DNA of 64,000 nucleotides, from positions 652,501-716,500 of the forward strand of contig JAPDOI010000020.1 in assembly GCA_029168955.1 (NCBI GenBank), in the 5' to 3' direction. Each line of letters opens with the position of its first letter. The first letter of the stretch is position 1. Source of the DNA: Aplectana chamaeleonis (taxonomy: Eukaryota; Nematoda; Chromadorea; Rhabditida; Cosmocercidae). Below the pieces are notes generated by a model. The model ran no database searches, was not told the origin of the DNA, and saw only the letters and a list, made by a program, of their open reading frames with translations. A program made the translations under genes and the position numbers. This document shows, one piece after another, positions 56,303 to 64,000 of the stretch.

Positions 56303-57387
56303 GTTCATTTCCAGTCCTTTTCTGCATGATAATGGGAGGAGTGAAGACTCGAAAATTTGAAACTAGTATTGCCGTACTGTGCTTATTGTTGCTAACGACT
56401 TCACCTACTTTTCGAAAACACAAGTTGGCGAGCTATCCTAACCACTTAAAATGCCAGCAATACCTCTTTTTGTTCACAAAACAAGTACAAGAAGAAGTTC
56501 AGAAACCTCTCCTTCCTTCAATTTTCATCCCTCACTCTACAATTTCAAGTCCATTTTTTGTCAAAAAAAAACCTCTCCAGGAGTGCATGAAAAAATTACC
56601 TCCTTTCGCCTTTAATATGCATATCTTCGAATCGTCAACCTTTCAGGATCATAGAAAGTCCATGAAAGAAGAAAACCACCCCAGACAAAGCAATCTCTGA
56701 TATACAAAAGGTCCTCATGGGTTTTTAGAGCAGCTGCAATCCAATTATTACTGGTAGAGTGCACCAATAGTACGAAAATACACAATAAATGCTCTAAATA
56801 GTCGCCGGTTCACTGGCAGCAGCAATGGGGAGATAACGTCTAGACGTCTGGGTGAGTAGGGCAAATGGCACATCTCCTGCCCTTAGGGCCAGGAATTGAT
56901 GGCGGTTTTTGTCCTGACAGTTGATTGATTGTAGGGAGGGTTTTCAAATAAGGCAAGAGAATTCATGGGCAATTTCTAAGGCAAATGTCAGCTTAATTGG
57001 ATAATTTTTCCTCTTCAGAATATATTGTTCATAGGAAAAAGTGAACGTGCCCCCCCGGACAACTGTTCCAAATGGATCATATTTCAGCCACGGTTCTCAC
57101 AGGGATTTCCGAGAAAAAGTAGAAATTCAGCTGGGTTCTATTCTAATCAAGAAACCTGTCATAAACAATACTTACTTTTATAAAAGTCGACGTCGTGGTC
57201 CACCTTTTTTTAGACTTTCTGAATTATTTATCTATTGACCTGCTAAGCAGGCCTATGTATGTATGTATGACTGCACCTTCCTACATTCGTAGGCGTCACT
57301 AAATCTAATGGAAAACAAATATTTCTGGAGGTAAACAGGAGAGTTTCAAGTGAGCTTGACATTGTTTTACAAGTTACGGAAGAGGAC
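56303..57387. other. No firm gene; one possible secreted small ORF
   Basis: The frame open from the MITE edge to 56700 has an internal start at 56326 followed by a hydrophobic segment (SIAVLCLLLLTTS) that could be a signal peptide, then a Lys-rich tail without repeats. I see no family match. The rest holds nothing recognisable apart from a GTATGTATGTATG run at 57254. Confidence 0.25.
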
Positions 57388-57833
57388 TTAAAGGCAGCGT
57401 TCACGATAAAAAACCGTATTTTCTGAGTAGGCAAGTCCTCGAAATAGGGAATAATAGGAAAAAAGTTCTCACAAAAGTTTTGAACGCCGGAAAAAAATCG
57501 ATCAAAAGAAGTCTCTAAAATATTTGATCACGCCTGTTTGGTTTCGTACTGCGGGGTACTGCGGACGAAGCGTCAAACCAAACGTCAGAAATGGTTTTGA
57601 GCTTCAAAATTGTTAGGTATGTAAGTAATTTTGCTTTCTGCTTCTTACATCGTACTCTTTGAAGATAAGATAGAGGATATTGAAAAGGTCGACAACGGTT
57701 CCTCTGGTGAAGCGAATGCAGGTCAACTGTTACATGACGTGGGCGGGGTGATCCAATGGGTTGGCCAATCCACGAGATTTTCGACCACTTCCTGGCTGTT
57801 TTCTTTGTCGTATTTCCGCTCTTGCTCTTCTTA

Positions 57834-59166
57834 CAAAGGTATCACTTTTAGTCAGCCTGACTATTCCGGATGAAATGTAATTTTCTAGAACCGTTTCCTC
57901 CGACTATGGTCTTTGAAGCCGCCTAAAACCACCCTGAAAAAGTTATTCCCTTTTTTTCAAAGCCTGGAGGCGGAGAAAGGTGCCTGCGTCCTCCCATCAA
58001 CTTTTTAGGGTGTTCTGATGAAACATTTCGGATTCGGCTCAAAACTTGTTTGTGGGGAAAATCTAAGGTGCTGAACACGATTCTGGAGTCAGTTTGTCGA
58101 AATTTTGAGGTTTACTGTAGATAACGGTAGGTACCATGCCATTTAGGGGGAAAACATACCTTAGTATTTCGAAAATCGACTAATGAACGTGTAATTCGCG
58201 TTTGCCACCTCGACGAACCCACGCAAACAAATTTTGAGTTAAAGCTGAGACTTTGACAAAACTACCGTATGCCCACCGTAATCCACCGTAATCTGTCAAA
58301 AATTGATAAACGGACCTCGGACTGGTTTTCAGCTTTCCGAATATTCCTCAGAGGAACAATTTGAAAACTACTGTGCTTATCCGAGCCAAATTCCGGTCCT
58401 CAATTGCGTCTCGACACGCTTTGCGGCCGCACGCGCTGGAGTCAGTCGGGTTTCCAGCGCCAAAGCCGACTCGATGTGGCTTTTTTATACAATTTCCCCC
58501 AGTTTTTCTTGGTTTCCAGTTTCCAAAATCCACCTAGAGTCAGCAGATCGGCGTCTGCGGGGCTGGAAGCTTTTCTGACTCGGGAGCGTGGGGCCGCAAA
58601 GCGTTTCGAGACGCAATTGAGGACCGGAATTTGGCCCGGATAAGCACAGTATCTATCGCAGCACTCCGGAAATCTTCAAAATTAGCGATTTGTCATCACA
58701 ATTCCCCCCATGGTAAGCTTTTGACGAATAAAGTCAAAATGCCCGGAAAATCAACAAATAAACCCCAGATTCGTGATCAGCGCCCCAGATAATCCACATA
58801 GGTGTATTTTGAGTGAAATCTGGAACATTTTTAAAACGCTTTCAGAGCTTTGTAATTGGTATTAATAAACGCCCAACCGAAAATCCGACTAAGTCCAAAA
58901 CGCTATTAGTCTGTGCAAAGTTTGGAAAATGTACATGCATTCAAAGTTAACTCAGGTGGGTGGTTTTGGGCGCTGAACACAAATCATGGGTCCGTTTCCG
59001 GATTTTCCAAAGACTAATGCGCGTTTTGGAACGGGAAGCGCCTTCAACTTTTCCCATAGTGGTTTTAGGCAGCTGCGAAGATCATGATCGGATTCTACGT
59101 CAAAAACGATTATGGAGAAGCACGTTCCATTCGGAGTGGCCAGGCTGACTAATAGTAGTTCCGTTG
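57834..59166. repeat. CTNAG MITE, copy 4 (nested)
   Basis: The left end is a decayed CAAAGGTATCAC after CTTA; the right end AGTAGTTCCGTTG|TAAG is well kept. The inner GGTTTTAGGCAGCTGCGAAG is an inverted match to GAAGCCGCCTAAAACC. A TACTGTGCTT MITE is inserted at 58369-58651. Confidence 0.7.
58369..58651. repeat. TACTGTGCTT palindromic MITE, copy 4 (nested)
   Basis: TACTGTGCTTATCCGAGCC at left and GATAAGCACAGTA at right, inside the CTNAG MITE, so it is the youngest of three nested insertions here. Confidence 0.85.
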
Positions 59167-59233
59167 TAAGAGAGACCCAAAGCTTACGTTTTTTGCCGAA
59201 AAACGAGCAACTTCTTAATCGAGAACACTGCCT

Positions 59234-59771
59234 TGAAGAAGTGAAAAATACATGACTTCGATTAATTTCCACATTTTTTGCTTTGCAATTGACGGTGTTT
59301 GGAACCCCGAATGCTGGCTTCACATCGTCCATAGAACACCCGCACACATTAACCACGACAAACATCCATAAAATATCCATGAGTGTGCTGCGAAGTCATA
59401 AAGACATTTTAAAAGCGGGTTCCTATCCTTCCAGAGATATATTTCTCGGTCGGATTTATGACTGAACATCAGTATTCGCCGAGTGCATGCAATTTTACCC
59501 CTATAACTCCACCATTCGGAGTCTAGCAGTAGATTTATGCATCAACATGTGACACTGGCCGGGGCCGCAAAAGGGGACGGGGAGCTGCAGATGCTATAAA
59601 AATGCTTACCCATAAAGAGAAATCTAGAGATTCATGAGTTGCTCTCAGCAACTTGTCACAGTTCGTTTATAGTCAGCGTGGCAGATTGAGTGCTATAAAA
59701 ACAGCCTCTGGAAAAGGGTTTTGAGCACAAGTCGGAGCGATTTTTGTGAACATCCCGGAAATGGCCTTCCG
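59234..59771. other. No firm gene; possible minus-strand first exon
   Basis: From 59380 on the minus strand a frame starts MDILWMFVVVNVCGCSMDD, which looks like a signal peptide, and continues about 30 codons before entering the MITE at 59233. No convincing splice donor was found. Confidence 0.22.
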
Positions 59772-60054
59772 TACTGTGCTTCTCTGGGCCGAATTCCGGT
59801 CCGCGATTGCGTCTCGACACGCTTTGCGGCCGCACGCGCTCGAGTCAGTCAAATTTCCAGCGCCAAAGTCGACTCTATATGAATTTTTCATGCAGTTTTC
59901 TCCAATTTTGTTTAGTTTCCAGTTTCTAAAACCCACCTAGAGTCAACAGGTCGGCGGGTGCGGCGCTGAAAACTCTTGCGGCTCGAGGGCGCGCGGCCGC
60001 AAAGCGTATCGAGACGCAATCGCGGGCCGGGATTTGGCCCAGAGAAGCACAGTA
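59772..60054. repeat. TACTGTGCTT palindromic MITE, copy 5
   Basis: TACTGTGCTTCTCTGGGCCG at left and GAGAAGCACAGTA at right; TA duplication intact. Confidence 0.87.
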
Positions 60055-60534
60055 CATCCCGTTTTTCTTCGCAAAACTATGAGAATGCCCTTTTCAGAAA
60101 CTTCTAGTCATTGGGTTCGTGGCAAGGTTAAGCACGGCGTTGCGATACTGTTCGAGAAACTACTACCCCCTTGCCCCCAACGGAATATTCCCGATAGTTC
60201 TCGACTTCAGACCCCATCTTCTCAGTGCCTGAACCCGGTAACAAATTTTGCGAAGAACTGAAATTTCAGGTAAGCCCCAGGTGAGCTGATTTTTCGGTAG
60301 AGAGTTGACAAAAACTACTCCAGCTCGAAGATGGAGGTCTCAAGTCAAAAACTAGCGGAAATATTTGTACTTTATAATATTTCAAGCGGAACTGGATGAT
60401 TTGTCTACTAGAGCCAGGAGGGCCCCTTGAAAGAGTAATTCTCTGAACACTTTCATGCTCTTAGCATTTCAGAAGTTCACGTTCAATACCGCTTCTTACC
60501 CCACAACACAATCGATTGAAACAAGCCTAACATG
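60055..60534. other. No gene seen
   Basis: Spacer between two MITEs. AAATTTCAGGTAAGC near 60266 looks like adjoining splice signals, but no exon could be built. Confidence 0.3.
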
Positions 60535-60817
60535 TACTGTGCTTCTCTGAGCCAAATTCTGGTCCGCAACTGCGTCTAGACACGCTTTGCGGCCAAAAAC
60601 TCCCGAGTCGGAAGAGTTTGCAGCGCCGCAGCCGCCGATCTGTTGACTCTAGGTGGGTTTCGGAAACAGTAAACTCCAGAAAATTGGAGAAAACTGTATC
60701 AAAAAGCCACATCGAGTCGGCTTTAACGCTGGAAACTCGACCGACTCGAGCGCGTGCACCTGCAGAGCGTGTCGAGACGCGATTGCAGACCGGAATTTGG
60801 CCCAGAGAAGCACAGTA
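60535..60817. repeat. TACTGTGCTT palindromic MITE, copy 6
   Basis: TACTGTGCTTCTCTGAGCC at left and GAGAAGCACAGTA at right; TA duplication intact. Confidence 0.87.
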
Positions 60818-60970
60818 TTCTGAACATTAGTTGATTTGGCCACCAATAATCATGTTTACCCCAAGAAAATTTTTTTCGAGTCCCCGATACGACCCCCCTA
60901 TCGGCACAATGTGCCCCTCCCTTTGGTGTCTCTGGGCCTTTTACAACACCCTCCTCCCGATAATCGCAAC

Positions 60971-61255
60971 CAGGGATGAGCGGATTTCCGCGTTTCGCGT
61001 TCCGAAACGCGAAGTTCCGCGCATCTTTGGCATTCCGCGTTCCGTATTCCGAAAACCACAGGAAACGCTGCGGAACGCGAAAATTTCGGGTCATCAGGGA
61101 AGGAAGAAAACATCAGAAGAATTCTGAATTAATCCGCGTCTAGCGTTCCAAAAACCGCATTTTCGCGCATTTTCAGACGTTTCGCGCCCGATTTCCGAAA
61201 CCCGAGACCGAAAACCTATTTCCGAAATCTAATATTTTAATTACGCTCATCCCTG
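60971..61255. mobile_element. hAT-like MITE, 285 bp
   Basis: CAGGGATGAGCG at left and CGCTCATCCCTG at right, with a perfect 8-bp duplication ATCGCAAC at 60963-60970 and 61256-61263. The interior is full of TTCCGCGTTTCGCG units in both orientations. Confidence 0.87.
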
Positions 61256-61395
61256 ATCGCAACTGGTGCTGAACCCTGGTTCGTGGGTTCCTGATCTGGG
61301 AAAGGGCTGTTTAGGAGAAATTTTCCCCCACAACTTATGTATAGTGTGCGAAGTAAAAGCTAGAGTTCTATTTTGCGCCTAAATACCAATTATGC

Positions 61396-61930
61396 ACATA
61401 CATACATACATACATACATACATACATACATACATACATACATACATACATACATACATACATACATACATACATACATACATACATACATACATACATA
61501 CATACATACATACATACATACATACATACTGTGCTTATCTGGGCCTAATTCCGGTCCGCAATTGCGTCTCGACACGCTTTGCGGTCGCACGCTCCCGAGA
61601 ACGAAGAGCTTCCAGCGCCGCAGCCGCCGATCTGCTGACTCTAGGTGGGTTTGGAAACCGGAAACTAGGAAAAATTGAAGAACATTGCACAAAAAAGCCA
61701 CATCGAGTCGGCTTTGGCGCTGGAAACCCGACCGACTCGAGCGCGTGCCGCTGCAAAACGTGTCGAGACGCAATTGCGGACCGGAATTTGGCCCAGATAA
61801 GCACAGTACATACATACATACATACATACATACATACATACATACATACATACATACATACATACATACATACATACATACATACATACATACATACATA
61901 CATACATACATACATACATACATACATACA
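61396..61930 (+). repeat. (CATA)n microsatellite split by a MITE
   Basis: Two nearly pure CATA/TACA tracts (61396-61528 and 61806-61930) flank a palindromic MITE. Frames reading HTYI or MYVC are artefacts. Confidence 0.95.
61527..61808. repeat. TACTGTGCTT palindromic MITE, copy 7, inside (CATA)n
   Basis: TACTGTGCTTATCTGGGCC at left and GGCCCAGATAAGCACAGTA at right. The microsatellite continues in phase on both sides, showing insertion at a TA of the repeat. Confidence 0.9.
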
Positions 61931-62260
61931 ATACCGCCCGCGACTTTGGGAAAAACGGCGTTTTCGGCGCTTTTTTCCGCCTGAAAGCGCCGCTTTCTCA
62001 TAACTTTGTTCAAAGTGGTCAGTTTGGGTTGCCAGGGGCATATTTAGAATCAGCATCGAGAGCTCTCCATTTTGAGCCCGCACATGTCTTACCCGGCAAA
62101 CAAGGCATATAGGGTTAACACAATCAATCGAGTGTACGAAAACTGAAGCTAGATATCAAATTGGTGTAAATATGGCTTCATATCAACCGTGCAGATGAAG
62201 GACGAGTTATACAGAAGTTTGAAAAACCAATTTATGGTGGTGGCCAAAGTGAAAATCACT
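61929..62260. other. CAATACCGCC end and spacer before the satellite
   Basis: CAATACCGCC right after TA matches the left end of the 46169 MITE, but no matching right end is seen. GGCGTTTTCGGCGC and GCGCCGCTTTC form a local hairpin. No gene. Confidence 0.4.
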
Positions 62261-62261
62261 G

Positions 62262-64000
62262 TTTTTCCCCTGTTTGGTGACCCGGCAGACACATTCATCG
62301 TCATTCGCTCGGGCTCAAGGTGCCCGCGATCTCAACCACGCTTGGTATAGACTCATTCAAAACAGCTAAAACCTCTCTGGAGGCATTTCCGGCCTAGCGC
62401 CACCCCTGTGATTTTGGCTTTTTAAAACGACCCTCGGTCATGGACGTCCCGTTCTCGGCTCAAACGGGACCAATCGACCTGCGACTCTGCCTACCACATC
62501 ACTTTTTGATCTTCTTTCGAATAAGCGCTGCGCCAGCCCAATCCGCAAAATTTGATTTTTCACATTTTTGGGATGTGCTAAAACAGCGTTTTTTCCACTG
62601 TTTGGCGACCCGGCAGACACATTCATCGTCATTCGCTCGGGCTCAGGGTGCCCGCGATCACAACCACGCTTGGTATAAACTCATTCAAAACAGCTAGAAC
62701 CTCTCTGGAGGCATTTCCGGCCTAGCGCCACCCCTGTGATTTTGGCTTTTTAAAACGACCCTCGGTCATGGACGTCCCGTTCTCGGCTCAAACGGGACCA
62801 ATCGACCTGCGACTCTGCCTACCACATCACTTTTTGATCTTCTTTCGAATAAGCGCTGCGCCAGCCCAATCCACAAAATTTGATTTTTCACATTTTTGGG
62901 ATGTGCTAAAACAGCGTTTTTTCCCCTGTTTGGCGACCCGGCGGACACATTCATCGTCATTCGCTCGAGCTCAAGGTGCCCGCGATCACAACCACGCTTG
63001 GTATACACTCATTCAAAACAGATAAAACCTCTCTGGAGGCATTTCCGGCCTAGCGCCACCCTTGTGATTTTGGCTTTGAAAAACGACCCTCGGTCATGGA
63101 CGTCCCGTTCTCGGCTCAAACGGGACCAATCGACCTGCGACTCTGCCTACCACATCACTTTTTGATCTTCTTTCGAATAAGCGCTGCGCCAGCCCAATCC
63201 GCAAAATTTGATTTTTCACATTTTTGGGATGTGCTAAAACAGCGTTTTTTCCACTGTTTGGCGACCCGGCAGACACATTCCTCGTCATTCGCTCGGGCTC
63301 AGGGTGCCCGAGATCACAACCACGCTTGGTATAAACTCATTCAAAACAGCTAAAACCTCTCTGGAGGCATTTCCGGCCTAGCGCCACCCCTGTGATTTTG
63401 GCTTTTTAAAACGACCCTCGGTCATGGACGTCCCGTTCTCGGCTCAAACGGGACCAATCGACCTGCGACTCGGCCTACCACATCACTTTTTGATCTTCTT
63501 TCGAATAAGCACTGCGCCAGCCCAATCCACAAAATTTGATTTTTCACATTTTTGGGATGTGCTAAAACAGCGTTTTTTCCCCTGTTTGGCGACCCGGCGG
63601 ACACATTCATCGTCATTCGCTCGGGCTCAAGGTGCCCGCGATCACAACCACGCTTGGTATAAACTCATTCAAAACAGCTAGAACCTCTCTGGAGGCATTT
63701 CCGGCCTAGCGCCACCCTTGTGATTTTGGCTTTGAAAAACGACCCTCGGTCATCGACGTCCAGTTCTCGGCTCAAACGGGACCAATCGACCTGCGACTCG
63801 ATTTACCACATCACTTTGATTTTCTTTCGAATAAGCACTGCGCCAGCCCAAGCCGGAAAATTTGATTTTCACATTTTTGGGAAGTGCTAAACAGCGTTTT
63901 TCCTGTTTGGCGACCCGGCAGACACATACATCGTCATCTTCGCCCGGGCTCAGGTGCCCGCGATCACAACCACGCTTGGTATAAACTCATTCAAAACAGC
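62262..64000. repeat. 328-bp satellite, dimeric higher-order array
   Basis: Full monomers start near 62437, 62765, 63093 and 63421, a partial one precedes (62262-62436), and a diverged one (63748 on) runs to the window edge. Monomers 1 and 3 share TCCGCAAAA, TCCACTGTTTGG and CAGACAC; 2 and 4 share TCCACAAAA, TCCCCTGTTTGG and CGGACAC. Monomers 2 and 4 end with CTTGTGATTTTGGCTTTGAA, 1 and 3 with CCTGTGATTTTGGCTTTTTA. The unit is therefore a 656-bp dimer. The 85-codon frames repeated every 328 bp are satellite artefacts. Confidence 0.93.

Larger units (their letters stand above)
57392..59233. repeat. AGGCAGCG MITE, copy 9, interrupted by a CTNAG MITE
   Basis: TTAA|AGGCAGCGTTCACGATAA at left and AATCGAGAACACTGCCT at right. 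The element is split at 57833/59167 by the CTNAG MITE. Its left part aligns with 44497-44654 plus 45661-45990. Confidence 0.65.

Noticed and set aside
61390..62083. Frames of about 200 codons reading HTYI or MYVC repeats on both strands
   Set aside because: Translations of the (CATA)n microsatellite and the MITE inside it.
62438..63681. Repeated 85-codon plus-strand and 64-codon minus-strand frames
   Set aside because: Periodicity of 328 bp shows they are satellite DNA, not a gene family.
62262..64000. CRISPR-like repeat array
   Set aside because: Units of 328 bp without spacers in a eukaryotic genome; it is a satellite.

Overview
This window is repeat-dense nuclear DNA from a nematode, most likely a clade V (rhabditid/strongylid) worm and possibly a hookworm-type genome. 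The reasons are a Tc3-like transposase relic, a Tc4/Tc5-type long-TIR transposon family inserted at CTNAG targets, mariner relics, RTE-type retrotransposon tails of a kind I recall from strongylid gene sets (memory, not a search), spliced-leader-1-like motifs, and small introns with TTTTTAG or TTGCAG acceptors. Species cannot be fixed from the sequence alone.

Only one convincing host gene is visible: four exons on the minus strand (3383 down to 1763) encoding transmembrane segments 1-4 of a rhodopsin-type G-protein-coupled receptor. The remaining exons are not recognised and probably lie left of the window. Its first intron carries two MITEs.

The rest is mobile DNA at many stages of decay. 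Autonomous-element relics are a mariner (5.9-7.2 kb), a Tc4/Tc5-like element with 449-bp arms (13.6-15.2 kb), an inverted mariner fragment (25.8-26.3 kb), a truncated RTE-type element next to a pentamer repeat (33.4-34.3 kb), an RTE retrotransposon inserted inside another RTE-type element (35.5-38.9 kb), and a Tc3-like transposase (47.2-48.2 kb). Non-autonomous families include palindromic MITEs of about 280 bp with TACTGTGCTT ends (seven copies), TTAA-flanked AGGCAGTG MITEs (about ten copies, some joined end to end), CTNAG-flanked CAAGGGAACC MITEs, two hAT-like elements with perfect 8-bp target duplications, a 1-kb foldback element, and many smaller GC-rich palindromes.

Low-complexity DNA includes a GA-rich tract (8.3-9.2 kb), and (TTATG)n, (TAAA)n and (CATA)n arrays. 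The right end (62.26 kb to the edge) is a 328-bp satellite organised as a two-monomer (656-bp) higher-order repeat. Most long open frames in the window are by-products of these repeats. Many insertions are nested, so relative insertion order can be read in several places.
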